56,275 nucleotides of DNA from the NCBI RefSeq assembly GCF_001484965.1, contig NZ_LLYY01000030.1, positions 1 to 56,275 of the forward strand, given 5' to 3'. Below the pieces are notes generated by a model that was not told the DNA's origin, ran no database searches, and was given only the letters and a program-made list of their open reading frames with translations. This document shows positions 7,909-16,138 of the stretch, piece by piece. The stretch comes from Shouchella shacheensis. Lineage in GTDB: Bacteria > Bacillota > Bacilli > Bacillales > Bacillaceae_D. The translations under genes and the position numbers were made by a program. Position 1 is the stretch's first letter. Each line of letters begins with the position of its first letter.

Positions 7909-9369
7909 TTAATGACCAGAACCATTCGACAAACCGCCAATTTCTTGAAGCAGCTGGGAACTCTTACTGTTCAACCCTTTGAAACGGACCCGCACCTGAT
8001 TTTGCTCAAATTTCGCCTCGATTTTATCCAATGCGCCTATGGCTGAATCATCCCAGAGATGTGAATGCGTCAAGTCAATCTCGACTTCTTGGACGTGTTC
8101 CGTCCAATCAATTTGCGCCAGAAAGTCGGTCACGGAGGCAAAGAACAATTGACCTTCGACGTAGTAGTAGCGTTTATTACGCTTCCCATCGTACCGGGAA
8201 TGCACTTCCACCTTCGATATTTTCGCCGCAAAAAAAATCATGCTAAGAAGCACACCTGCCAGGACACCATAAGCAAGGTTATGCGTAATAACAACGGTTG
8301 CGACCGTCACAACCATCACGGTTGCATCACTCCTAGGCACGCGGTGAATGGTTTTGATGGAACTCCAGTCGAATGTGCTAATGGAAACCATAATCATGAC
8401 CCCAGCGAGGGCAGCCATGGGAATCTGAACAACGACGCCACCGAGCACAAGAATCAAGAACATCAAGAATACACCTGCGACTAGAGCCGATAAGCGACCG
8501 CTCCCTCCTGATTTCACATTAATCACCGATTGACCAATCATCGCACAGCCAGCCATTCCACCAAAGCATCCAGCGACGATATTGGCAATCCCTTGCCCTC
8601 GACTCTCCTGGTTCTTGTTGCTGTCGGTATCGGTCATGTCATCCACAATGTTGGCCGTTAAGAGGGATTCGAGAATTCCAACGATAGCCAGAGCCAACGA
8701 ATACGGGAAAATAATCATCAGCGTTTCAAGGCTGATCGGAATGTTTGGCAAAGCAAACATAGGCAAAGACTGGCTCAACGTCCCCATGTCTCCAACATTG
8801 CGCACGCCAATATTCATTGTCAACACAATCGCCGTGACCACAATGATTGCCACAAGTGTCGAGGGAATCGCCTTGGTTACACGTGGGAAACCATAAATGA
8901 TCGCGAGCGTCAATCCAACCAACGCATACATGATCCACGTCTCCCCAACAAAATGCTGAAGCTGCGCCGTGAAAATTAAAATCGCTAAAGCATTCACAAA
9001 CCCAACCATGACGGACCATGGGACGAATTTCATAAATCTCGCTAACTTAAAAACGCCAAACAAGATTTGTAGAATCCCTGTCAAAATCGTTGCTGCTAAC
9101 AAATATTCGAGTCCGTGGTCAGCGACTAAATTAATCATGAGCAAAGCCATAGCTCCGGTCGCTGCCGAAATCATCCCCGGACGACCACCAACAAAGGCAA
9201 TGACTACCGCAATACAAAACGATGCGTACAGCCCGACCATCGGATCCACACCAGCAATAATGGAAAATGCAATTGCTTCCGGGATCAACGCAAGGGCCAC
9301 GACAATACCGGCCAGCACGTCTCCCCGCACATTTCCAAACCACTGCTCCTTTAACGAAGTTCCATTCAT
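7909..9369 (-). CDS. SulP family anion transporter with STAS domain
   Basis: The product (about 486 residues) is a SLC26/SulP permease. It opens with the family signature [36 protein letters not shown]. About twelve membrane segments run to about residue 385, with a conserved region near [30 protein letters not shown] short C-terminal STAS domain follows (about 395-480; [22 protein letters not shown]). Likely substrates are sulfate or bicarbonate; bicarbonate uptake with Na+ would suit an alkaliphile, but sequence alone cannot decide. The upstream ATG 9381 sits on the ribosome site, so ATG 9369 is preferred. Confidence 0.9.
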   Translation of the reverse strand: MNGTSLKEQWFGNVRGDVLAGIVVALALIPEAIAFSIIAGVDPMVGLYASFCIAVVIAFVGGRPGMISAATGAMALLMINLVADHGLEYLLAATILTGILQILFGVFKLARFMKFVPWSVMVGFVNALAILIFTAQLQHFVGETWIMYALVGLTLAIIYGFPRVTKAIPSTLVAIIVVTAIVLTMNIGVRNVGDMGTLSQSLPMFALPNIPISLETLMIIFPYSLALAIVGILESLLTANIVDDMTDTDSNKNQESRGQGIANIVAGCFGGMAGCAMIGQSVINVKSGGSGRLSALVAGVFLMFLILVLGGVVVQIPMAALAGVMIMVSISTFDWSSIKTIHRVPRSDATVMVVTVATVVITHNLAYGVLAGVLLSMIFFAAKISKVEVHSRYDGKRNKRYYYVEGQLFFASVTDFLAQIDWTEHVQEVEIDLTHSHLWDDSAIGALDKIEAKFEQNQVRVRFKGLNSKSSQLLQEIGGLSNGSGH

Positions 9370-9444
9370 ATGTCTCCCCATCTCCTTCTTTCTCTACATA
9401 GATTAAGTGTCATGACTTTCGACTCTCACAAAAGTCACTGACCT

Positions 9445-9598
9445 TTACAAACGGGCTCCCCTCTTCAATTTTTCTATATAGACGTTCAGATCTTCTTTTA
9501 TTCCCAATTTTAAACGCAGGCAGGTCCCCCGTTTGAACCAATCTGTATGTCGCCCACTTAACTGTAGATATTCTGCCACTTGAGCAACCGTCCGTCAT
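9445..9598 (-). pseudogene. Decayed helix-turn-helix (excisionase-like) gene
   Basis: Read in one frame, the ends give TVAQVAEYLQLS and KEDLNVYIEKLKRGARL; the middle (TYRLVQTGDLPAFKIGN) is in another frame. Stitched together they match the intact gene at 15022-15210 (TVSQVAEYLQLS, TYKLVQDGKIPAFKIG, REDLGEFIERLKNGERL) almost end to end, minus about six residues before the last helix. Two compensating frameshifts therefore break an old paralogue of that small MerR/excisionase-type DNA-binding protein. The 9599-9818 gap and the stretch beyond show nothing else but the PTS terminator. Confidence 0.8.
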
Positions 9599-9783
9599 AA
9601 TGTCTTGGTTTATTAGGATTTATCTCTTTTCGATTAAACTTGTTTATCATGGACTATAACAGATTATAACGAAATGCCAAAGAGTGCAAGTATCTCTTTT
9701 AAATCATTTGAAATTAAGTATAGCAGTGGGTAAAAGAAGTAGAAGCTTTCGTGAGATGAGGAAAAGGACTTCCAGCAAACGTT

Positions 9784-9814
9784 AAAAGACCCCCTTCACC
9801 TGAAGGAGGCCCAT
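9784..9814 (-). terminator. Terminator of the beta-glucoside PTS operon
   Basis: On the minus strand, GGGCCTCCTTCA / TGAAGGGGGTC with a two-base loop followed by TTTT, just after the IIB stop. Confidence 0.85.
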
Positions 9815-9818
9815 CGTT

Positions 9819-10124
9819 TTATTTGCCGGCAAGAGTCAGAGCTTGCTCAAGCACTTTATCGCCCTTCATCATGCCATAGTCCATTTGATTGATCACATCG
9901 ACTTTGATCCCGTGCGGCTCCGCCTGCTTTGTAATCTGCGCCTGCATATACCGCACCTGTGGACCGATAAGGATCACTTTTGTTTTTTCAAGATGCTCGC
10001 CTAGTTGAGAGGCAGATACAGCATTAATGGTGCATGAGACTCCTTTAGCTTCCGCCGCTTCTCTCATTTTCGATACGAGCATACTTGTAGACATCCCTGC
10101 CGAACAAACGAGTAAAATATTCAT
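9819..10124 (-). CDS. PTS lactose/cellobiose-type IIB component
   Basis: A 101-residue IIB protein that passes phosphate from IIA to sugar on IIC. The P-loop and phospho-cysteine are at residues 4-14 (LLVCSAGMSTS, Cys7). The rest, with KVILIGPQVRYM (about 50-61) and KVDVINQMDYGMMKGDKVL (about 75-93), is typical of cellobiose/lichenan IIB. The start codon directly follows the IIA stop, so translation is coupled. Last gene of the GH4-IIC-IIA-IIB operon. Confidence 0.93.
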   Translation of the reverse strand: MNILLVCSAGMSTSMLVSKMREAAEAKGVSCTINAVSASQLGEHLEKTKVILIGPQVRYMQAQITKQAEPHGIKVDVINQMDYGMMKGDKVLEQALTLAGK

Positions 10125-10445
10125 TTACTTCTCCTCCTCTAATCGTTGATACAATTCGATCATTTCCTGTGCCATTTCCTTCACGCTCATTGCCGTCATC
10201 AAATGGTCTTGTGCGTGAATAAGCAGAATGGACGGTGATTGTACTTCGCCCTTGGCTTCTTTTGTCAGAAGCTCTGTTTGAAAACGATGTGACTGGGTGA
10301 ATTCCTTGTCGGCATCACGTATCTTTTTGTTTGCGGCTTCAAAATCTCCTGTCTTCGCTGATTGAATGGCCTCCATTGCTGAAGACCTCGCATTGCCTGC
10401 ATGCAAAATCATTTGAAAGGAAATTTCCTCTAGTGTCTGATTCAT
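10125..10445 (-). CDS. PTS lactose/cellobiose-type IIA component
   Basis: A 106-residue all-helical IIA (LacF/CelC family) that accepts phosphate from HPr. The N-terminal helix has LEEISFQMILHAGNARSSAMEAI, and the second conserved site is SILLIHAQDHLMTAM (about 76-90), which holds the phospho-accepting histidine. The family works as a trimer. Length is normal. It lies between IIC and IIB in one operon. Confidence 0.93.
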   Translation of the reverse strand: MNQTLEEISFQMILHAGNARSSAMEAIQSAKTGDFEAANKKIRDADKEFTQSHRFQTELLTKEAKGEVQSPSILLIHAQDHLMTAMSVKEMAQEMIELYQRLEEEK

Positions 10446-10480
10446 GCTTTCTCACTCCTTCTACTTAACTATATCAAACG

Positions 10481-11773
10481 TTATGGAGCTTCGTTGTTTT
10501 CAACCTTTTGCTGAGCCCGCTCGGCTGCTCTCAGGAAAGGAATATACATCAAGACCGCTAGTCCTAAGTTAAAAATTTGTAGAACAACGCCAGCAAAGGA
10601 TCCTCCTGAGACAAGCCAGCCGCTAATGAAAGGAGGCATGGTCCAAGGAAGCAACGCCACTGTTTTTGGCACAAATCCTATCAAAATAGCAAAATAGGAC
10701 GTTAGCGTCAGGATGATCGGTATCAAAAGAAATGGAATGAGCATGACTGGGTTCAAGACGATCGGCAAACCGAATAGCACCGGTTCATTGATGTTAAACG
10801 CGCCACCAGCACCGCCAAGCTTTCCTATCGTTCTATAATGAGATGTCTTCGCTACTATAAAAATGGCAATAATTAACCCGAGCGTCACGCCCGCTCCGCC
10901 CATGTATACGTAGGCATCAAGCATGGCTTTCGTTACGATATGTGGCACGTCATAGGCACTTACTCCGGCACTAAATTGTGAGATATTTTGCTCTAGCAAA
11001 GGCAAATAAATCGAATCAGTAATAGGTCCAATGATGTTGGTTCCATGGAGCCCAAAAAACCATAGCAAGTGTTGAATAAAAACAATCAAAAGCGCAGCCG
11101 GTAAAGAGTCTGAGAGTCCTGTTAATGGTTGTTGAATCAAGGTAAACACTTGCTCATGCACACTTGATTCAAAGGCAAGAACCATCCCCATTTGAATCAA
11201 CGAGAATAGCATCAGAATCACACCCATTGGAACGAGCGCTTGAAAGGACTTGACTACCCCTTCAGGCACCCCGGCAGGCATTTTAATCGTAAATTTAGAT
11301 TTTACAAGCAAGCGGAAAAGCTCCGTTACAACCATCGCGTTAATCAAAGCCACAAACAAACCCTGAGCCCCGACCCAGGCCATGGAAATGCCCCAGTCTT
11401 CGGTCAGAGGCGTAAACATAATGAGAGTCGCAAGTGATAACACCGCCGCGGACATGCCATCTACATCGTACGAATTGGCTAAGTGATAGGCAATAGTTGC
11501 TGTTACTAGAAGCCCCATAATTGCAAACGTCGCGTCCCAGATATTTCCGCCAAACATCGTCCAGTTTTCGCCGAGGAACCGTCCAACATTTTCTTGCCAT
11601 GTTTCGATAGTCGGTAACGGTAAATTATTAATAAGCGTCGCGAAGGCCCCTATAATAATGAGCGGCATGATTGCCACAAACCCATCCCTAATCGCCACTA
11701 AATGGCGCTGTGCACCAATGCGTCCAGCAATCGGAATAAAATGCTTCTCCATCCAAGACATGATTCCGTTCAT
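10481..11773 (-). CDS. celB: PTS cellobiose/lichenan-type IIC permease
   Basis: A 430-residue membrane permease of the lactose/cellobiose (Lac) PTS family, with eight to ten hydrophobic segments. The family motifs IPIAGRIGAQRHLVAIRDGF (near residue 15), FFGLHGTNIIGPITDSIYLPLL (about 235-258) and GGAFNINEPVLFGLPIVLNP (about 320-340) are all present. It binds a beta-diglucoside and releases it as the 6-phosphate. TTG 11776 precedes ATG 11773; the latter is better spaced behind GGGGGGATG. Substrate (cellobiose, lichenan or chitobiose oligosaccharides) cannot be fixed from sequence alone, though the neighbouring YdjC-type deacetylase makes chitobiose possible. Confidence 0.93.
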   Translation of the reverse strand: MNGIMSWMEKHFIPIAGRIGAQRHLVAIRDGFVAIMPLIIIGAFATLINNLPLPTIETWQENVGRFLGENWTMFGGNIWDATFAIMGLLVTATIAYHLANSYDVDGMSAAVLSLATLIMFTPLTEDWGISMAWVGAQGLFVALINAMVVTELFRLLVKSKFTIKMPAGVPEGVVKSFQALVPMGVILMLFSLIQMGMVLAFESSVHEQVFTLIQQPLTGLSDSLPAALLIVFIQHLLWFFGLHGTNIIGPITDSIYLPLLEQNISQFSAGVSAYDVPHIVTKAMLDAYVYMGGAGVTLGLIIAIFIVAKTSHYRTIGKLGGAGGAFNINEPVLFGLPIVLNPVMLIPFLLIPIILTLTSYFAILIGFVPKTVALLPWTMPPFISGWLVSGGSFAGVVLQIFNLGLAVLMYIPFLRAAERAQQKVENNEAP

Positions 11774-11797
11774 CAACTCATCCCCCCAAAATAAATG

Positions 11798-13105
11798 TCA
11801 ACGAAACTGCGGTAAATACGTACGATGCGCTTCAAGCATTTCTTCCAAAATTACACTCGCCACTTCTTCATTGCTTACAAGCGGATTCATCACAAGCGCT
11901 TGGTACGCGACTGCTTTGTCTCCGCTCACCGCCGCTTCAATCACAAGCTCCTCAAACCCCTTCATCTGCTGAATGGCTCCTTTAACCGGAAGAGGCAGTT
12001 TGCCAACCACCATAGCCTTGGGACCGGTTCTGGTCATGCGCGCGTTCACTTCAATGACTGCTTCCGGTGGAAGGTCGACGATTGCGCCGTTGTTTTGCAC
12101 ATTCACCGTTTGAATATCCCCGAGGTTGTTATGCATGCTGTTCATGATGTTGCAGGCAGCATCGCTATAAAAGGCGCCGCCTCTTTTTTCGAGCTCCTCT
12201 GGCTTTTCCTCAAGCGTTTCCATCTTGTACTTTTCAAATAAATCTTTTTCTACTTGCTTGACGACTTCTGCACGAGTGCCGCCCGATGCATACTCTTCCA
12301 GGCTCTTTTCAAGCATTTCTTGGGCTTTGAAATAGTACTGGTGGTACGGGCTTGGCAGCAATCTCAACGATTGCAAGAAGGCTTTCGACCAACCTGTAGA
12401 GACAATATTGGCTGGCGAGTAGCTCGTGGAATCACTCATAAGATTCTCAAGCACTTCCGCCGTTCGCTCCTCCCCTCTCACATACACGCGTCGCCCAAAA
12501 ACAAAGTGGTTCAAGCCGATAAACTCAATCTCAACATCCTCTACCTGACAATGAAGCACCTCTGAGATTCCTGTCCGCATATTAAACGGGATGTTGCAAA
12601 CGCCAATAACTTTTTGGTGCTTGCTATGTTTTAACAAAGCTTCTGTCACCATACCGGCCGGATTGGTAAAATTAATCAACCACGCGTCCGGACAAATTTC
12701 CGAAATGTCTTCAGCGATTTCAAGCAACACCGGAATGGTTCGAAATGCCTTGAACACACCTCCTGGACCATTGGTTTCCTGCCCGAGTACACCGTGGGAC
12801 AAAGGAATTCGTTCATCTTTTTCTCTTGCATCTAGCCCCCCGACTCGGATTTGTGTCGTAACGTAGGTTGCTCCTTTCAAGGCGTCGCGCCGGTCGAGTG
12901 TTGCTGTCAGCGAAATCGGCAACCCCGACTTGGCAATCATCCGCTTAGCTAAGCCCTCGATGATCCGAAGCTTAGCTTCTCCCGCTTCAATATCGACAAG
13001 TGCAATTTCCTCCACCGGGAACTGCGGATGTCTTGCCATGAGACCTTCAATAATCTCTGGGGTGTAACTAGAACCGCCGCCTATAATAACTACTTTTAGT
13101 GACAA
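11798..13105 (-). CDS. 6-phospho-beta-glucosidase, GH4 family
   Basis: The 435-residue enzyme belongs to NAD+ and Mn2+ dependent glycosidase family 4 and splits the phosphorylated disaccharide delivered by the PTS. The N-terminal Rossmann motif IIGGGSSYTPEI is at residues 7-18. Metal-binding residues are in GVCNIPFN (Cys, about 172) and GLNHF (His, about 202); NFTNPAG (about 148) binds the sugar phosphate. Start is TTG 13105, seven bases after AGGAGGG; no ATG fits. It is the first gene of the operon, divergent from the GntR regulator. The best analogue is LicH/CelF of the lichenan/cellobiose systems. Confidence 0.93.
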   Translation of the reverse strand: MSLKVVIIGGGSSYTPEIIEGLMARHPQFPVEEIALVDIEAGEAKLRIIEGLAKRMIAKSGLPISLTATLDRRDALKGATYVTTQIRVGGLDAREKDERIPLSHGVLGQETNGPGGVFKAFRTIPVLLEIAEDISEICPDAWLINFTNPAGMVTEALLKHSKHQKVIGVCNIPFNMRTGISEVLHCQVEDVEIEFIGLNHFVFGRRVYVRGEERTAEVLENLMSDSTSYSPANIVSTGWSKAFLQSLRLLPSPYHQYYFKAQEMLEKSLEEYASGGTRAEVVKQVEKDLFEKYKMETLEEKPEELEKRGGAFYSDAACNIMNSMHNNLGDIQTVNVQNNGAIVDLPPEAVIEVNARMTRTGPKAMVVGKLPLPVKGAIQQMKGFEELVIEAAVSGDKAVAYQALVMNPLVSNEEVASVILEEMLEAHRTYLPQFR

Positions 13106-13125
13106 CGTGAGTCCCTCCTACTCTC

Positions 13126-13139
13126 TGTAAGCGATTACT
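13126..13139. promoter_or_regulatory. Predicted CcpA (cre) site before the PTS operon
   Basis: TGTAAGCGATTACT fits every fixed position of the Bacillus cre consensus (TGWAANCGNTNNCW-like). It lies 20 bases upstream of the GH4 start, within the leader or promoter, where CcpA binding would block transcription when glucose is present. Confidence 0.6.
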
Positions 13140-13307
13140 TTCTATTTATAGCTTTAATTTATCATAACAAATTGTCTGTGTCTATATAAATGTAACTACA
13201 AATAAAAATAATGCGTATGATAATCTGACATAAATGTAATAATGAATCAGGTATGATACAATGACTTTAAGAAAAGTTGTGTGACAAGGAAAAAGGGAGT
13301 GCACGAA

Positions 13308-14036
13308 ATGGAAACTTCGCAAAAAGAACCGGCACTACATGCCAAGATTAAAAATGAAATTATCGATCGCATCCGTTTAGGAGACTACCCAGTGCAGTCG
13401 CAATTGCCAACAGAGGCGGAATTTTGTGATAATTTTAACGTGAGCCGTACCACGGTGCGCACAGCGTTGCAACAGCTCAGTCAGGAAGGGTATGTCTACA
13501 GACGTCAGGGAAGAGGCACCTTTGTAAGTGAACCGAAAGTTAAAACATCGCTTTCGCAAACGGTTAGTTCTTTTAATGAGCAGGTAACGCTTCAAGGCAA
13601 GCAGCCAGAGATTCACGTCGTTTCCCTTGATGTCATTCCCGCAGACGACATGCTAGCCTCAACCCTGTCATGTGAAACGAACGCCCCGATCCAAAGGCTT
13701 GTTCGCATCCGCTATGCAGACGGCCATCCGCTTCAGTACGAAATGGCTTATGTCCCCTGGGGACTAGCCCCGGGTCTGACACAAGAACAGTGCGAAATTT
13801 CTCTTTACGGTGCCTTACGAGATAATTTTGGTCTGAACATCGCTCGGACAGAAGAACACCTTCAACTTTCTTATACCGATGAACATGTAAGCATCATGCT
13901 ACAGACGGAAGAAAACGCGCCCTGCTTTTACCTTGAAACGACGGCCTACTTAGAAAGTGGAACGGTGGCTGAGTATTCACAAACGTATTTCCACGGGGAT
14001 CGTGCAAGCTTTAGTATTGAACGTTTATACACATAG
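13308..14036 (+). CDS. GntR/HutC-family regulator (UTRA domain)
   Basis: A 242-residue repressor: an N-terminal winged helix-turn-helix (about residues 10-75; LPTEAEFCDNFNVSRTTVRTALQQL and YRRQGRGTFV) and a C-terminal UTRA ligand domain (about 90-240; PIQRLVRIRYADGHPLQYEMAYVP, FYLETTAYLESGTVAEYSQTYFHGDR). UTRA domains bind phosphosugars. It is divergent from the PTS operon and followed by the YdjC-type gene, so it probably controls both. ATG 13308 has AAGGGAG eight bases upstream; an upstream GTG (13281) lacks a site. The B. subtilis lic operon uses an activator instead. Confidence 0.9.
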   Translation: METSQKEPALHAKIKNEIIDRIRLGDYPVQSQLPTEAEFCDNFNVSRTTVRTALQQLSQEGYVYRRQGRGTFVSEPKVKTSLSQTVSSFNEQVTLQGKQPEIHVVSLDVIPADDMLASTLSCETNAPIQRLVRIRYADGHPLQYEMAYVPWGLAPGLTQEQCEISLYGALRDNFGLNIARTEEHLQLSYTDEHVSIMLQTEENAPCFYLETTAYLESGTVAEYSQTYFHGDRASFSIERLYT

Positions 14037-14070
14037 GTCATTACCAATAAGAAGAGGAGACATGTATCTT

Positions 14071-14790
14071 ATGCCTACCATTATTTTCAATGCAGACGAT
14101 TTTGGTTTATCAAATGCAGTGAACTACGGAATTCTCGACAGTTACCTCCATGGAGTGGTCACTTCAACAACGATGCTTGTCAACATGCCTGGTACACCCC
14201 ATGCCGTTTCACTTGCGAAGACCCATTCCTCCCTTGGTGTGGGCGTACACCTGGCACTTACGGTCGGAAAACCGATTCTAAAGGATGTCCCTTCCCTTAT
14301 CGATGATAACGGATACTTTTACAAAATAGCGGAGCAACGAGACGAAGAGCGAGTGAATGTGGAAGAAGTAGCGAAAGAATGGACCGCACAGATTGAGACG
14401 TTTCTGGACTATGGGCTGCAACCTACACATCTAGATAGCCATCACCACATTCACAGCTGGAGCCATTTGCTTCCGGTTGTAGAGGAGCTTTCGAATAATT
14501 ACCAGCTTCCTTGGCGCAATTATTTTGAACAACCACCGACTGGGGTCTCATTTATAACAGAATCGTTTGATGATTCCTTTTATCAAACAGGCGTAAATAC
14601 AGACATTGTGGAAAGAGTCTTGCAAACGCACATAGGTAGTGACTCCATTGAAGTGATGTGCCATCCGGCGTATGTGGACGCATCTCTGCTCAAGCTATCT
14701 TCGTATACAATGGAAAGACTAGAGGAAGGAGAAGTTCTGACGAAAGTAACGATCCCTGAAGGTTGTAAAGCCCAAAAACCCCGCTCATAA
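14071..14790 (+). CDS. YdjC/ChbG-family carbohydrate deacetylase
   Basis: About 239 residues. ChbG-type enzymes remove acetyl groups from chitobiose 6-phosphate and related sugars. Metal ligands are visible: NADDFGLS near residue 6, GVGVHLALTVGKP near 60, and HLDSHHHIHSW near 123. A further conserved site is EVMCHPAYVD near 193. The C-terminus after EEGEVLT is KVTIPEGCKAQKPRS, which does not look like the usual family end, so the last residues may be altered. ATG 14062 lies only two bases from the AGGAG site; 14071 is better spaced. Placed right after the GntR gene, it hints that the operon may handle acetylated beta-glycosides. Confidence 0.85.
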   Translation: MPTIIFNADDFGLSNAVNYGILDSYLHGVVTSTTMLVNMPGTPHAVSLAKTHSSLGVGVHLALTVGKPILKDVPSLIDDNGYFYKIAEQRDEERVNVEEVAKEWTAQIETFLDYGLQPTHLDSHHHIHSWSHLLPVVEELSNNYQLPWRNYFEQPPTGVSFITESFDDSFYQTGVNTDIVERVLQTHIGSDSIEVMCHPAYVDASLLKLSSYTMERLEEGEVLTKVTIPEGCKAQKPRS

Positions 14791-14793
14791 ACT

Positions 14794-14823
14794 AAAAAGA
14801 ACCCTCTCGCAGAGGGTTCTTTC
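14794..14823 (+). terminator. Terminator of GntR-YdjC unit
   Basis: Stem AAGAACCCTC / GAGGGTTCTT with a four-base loop and T-run, 4 bases after the YdjC-type stop. Confidence 0.9.
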
Positions 14824-14827
14824 CTAA

Positions 14828-14993
14828 TTAAAAAACATCTCTTTTTTTGAAAACCAGATGGGCAATTACAAGAAAAGTGACCACATGTGCAGCAACGAAG
14901 GCAATGGATAACCACATATTTTCCATTGGTGGCTCACCAAAAACCTGGCCGCCGTAATTCCCATAGACATTTAAATGTGTGAAAACCACCCAA
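14828..14993 (-). pseudogene. C-terminal fragment of an ABC-2 type permease
   Basis: An open minus-strand frame without start reads HLNVYGNYGGQVFGEPP, then a hydrophobic helix (WLSIAFVAAHVVTFLVIAHL) and VFKKRDVF before stop 14828-14830. The pattern (short extracellular loop, last helix, then FKKRDV tail) is the usual end of ABC-2 membrane permeases. Upstream the frame runs directly into a terminator hairpin, so only about 55 residues survive. It is a remnant of a lost transporter. Confidence 0.6.
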
Positions 14994-15015
14994 AAAACCT
15001 CTGTCTCACAGAGGT
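14992..15015 (-). terminator. Terminator of the small HTH gene
   Basis: On the minus strand, ACCTCTG / CAGAGGT stem followed by TTTTTT. Confidence 0.85.
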
Positions 15016-15021
15016 ATGTGC

Positions 15022-15210
15022 TTATAACCGCTCCCCGTTTTTCAGGCGCTCAATGAATTCCCCAAGATCCTCCCGCTTCACTCTCCAGTGGCGTCCAATC
15101 TTGAAGGCTGGGATTTTGCCATCCTGCACAAGCTTATAGGTCGTCATTTCACTTAGCTGCAAATATTCCGCTACTTGGGAAACGGTCATGATTTCCGGTT
15201 CTTGACTCAT
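15022..15210 (-). CDS. Small helix-turn-helix DNA-binding protein (excisionase family)
   Basis: A 62-residue protein that is almost entirely a MerR/excisionase-type domain: IMTVSQVAEYLQLSEMTTYKLVQDGKIPAFKIGRHWRVK, then a helix (REDLGEFIERLKNGERL). Such proteins are encoded by phages and plasmids but also as free regulators in Bacillus. A longer frame up to 15297 has no supporting site; ATG 15210 has GGAGG eleven bases upstream. A broken paralogue lies 5.6 kb away at 9445-9598. No integrase is next to it. Target unknown. Confidence 0.75.
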   Translation of the reverse strand: MSQEPEIMTVSQVAEYLQLSEMTTYKLVQDGKIPAFKIGRHWRVKREDLGEFIERLKNGERL

Positions 15211-15435
15211 AGCTCTAGCCTCCAACTCTTCTATCTCTCTTCTATGATACTTGATTTGGCTGCGAAATGCGACCAACCTGCGAAATCCATCCCTCAATTG
15301 TAAATGATTATAAAAGAGAGGTACTCATTATAATGAAGCCTGAGAAAGAGAGTAGACACAGACGCCTTTTATGTACGATGTTTGAATGGTCATGAGCGCT
15401 CCCCCTCGCTTCAACCACATCATCCTGCATGCAAT

Positions 15436-15560
15436 CCGAAAAGCGGAGGCGGGTTGCCCAGAATCGCGGATTTTGGAGACCTGACATAAGAAATCCCGGC
15501 CTTGGCTAACGCTTGCCAGGGCGAAAAATCCCGAGCTTCTACCCGCCGGAGCTAGACAAA
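15436..15560 (+). repeat. Full copy of interspersed hairpin repeat (R4)
   Basis: About 125 bases with the same ends (CCGAAAAGCGGAGGCGGGTT and ACCCGCCGGAGCTAGACAAA) and the same inner GAAATCC block; the right inner arm is diverged (CTTGCCAGG). It lies within the 384-base gap 15211-15594, which otherwise holds only the start region of the HTH gene and a terminator. Confidence 0.8.
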
Positions 15561-15565
15561 CGAAA

Positions 15566-15588
15566 CACCTGTCTTTAAAAGACAGGTG
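15566..15588 (-). terminator. Terminator of coiled-coil protein gene
   Basis: CACCTGTCTT / AAGACAGGTG, a 10-bp stem with a three-base loop, 6 bases after the gene end (minus strand). It directly abuts repeat R4. Confidence 0.8.
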
Positions 15589-15594
15589 CGAATC

Positions 15595-16008
15595 TTAGGG
15601 TTCTAGGCTAGTTCCTATTTTTTCTTTCAGTGCAAAGGATCGCTTATAGAGAGCAACGATGTCACTTTCGTGTTGGTCGATGCTTCCCTTAATCGTCGAT
15701 AGATCCTCGGCCATTTGTACAACAAACTCCCTCACACCATCCTGTTTCCTCTCCATTTTGTCAAACCGATCAGTCACTTCCGTTCGAAACGACTGCATCT
15801 CTCCTTGAAGATCTGTCTTCATTTCAAACATCTCTTCGCGAAGTTCTACTTTCATTCCGGTCATCTCTTCTTGGAGTTCTGTCTTCATTTCAGACATCTC
15901 TTCTCGAAGTTCCACCTTCATTCCTGACATCTCTTCGCGTAACTCTTTACTGATCGCTTCTTGAAATTCCGCCAGAGCCTGAACAAGTTCCTCTTTGGTT
16001 ACACTCAT
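15595..16008 (-). CDS. Hypothetical coiled-coil protein with 11-residue repeats
   Basis: A 137-residue soluble protein with no recognised enzyme motif. Residues about 22-76 are five nearly identical hendecads of the type ELREEMSGMKV / ELREEMSEMKT / ELQEEMTGMKV, which predict a long right-handed or straight coiled coil. The corresponding DNA (about 15781-15945) is a 33-base tandem repeat and so likely to vary in copy number. The remaining part (DRFDKMERKQDGVREFVVQMAEDLSTIKGSIDQHESDI) is also helical. ATG 16008 has AAAGGGG eleven bases upstream; the 8 extra codons in front are not supported. It resembles small phage-tail or cytoskeleton-like helices only in general features. Confidence 0.65.
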   Translation of the reverse strand: MSVTKEELVQALAEFQEAISKELREEMSGMKVELREEMSEMKTELQEEMTGMKVELREEMFEMKTDLQGEMQSFRTEVTDRFDKMERKQDGVREFVVQMAEDLSTIKGSIDQHESDIVALYKRSFALKEKIGTSLEP

Positions 16009-16138
16009 ACCGTTCGCCCCTTTTCGTTCCACTATACGTGAACGCAGTACTCCAAGTTGATCTACGCTTTGTTGTTTTTACCATTATACCAAACACTCGT
16101 TCTAAGTCAAGAAGCTTTTACTTCATTTAGTTCGTAAC

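Noticed and set aside
14583-14915. Cysteine-rich minus-strand frame
   Set aside because: Overlaps the YdjC-type gene, its terminator and the permease fragment in another frame.
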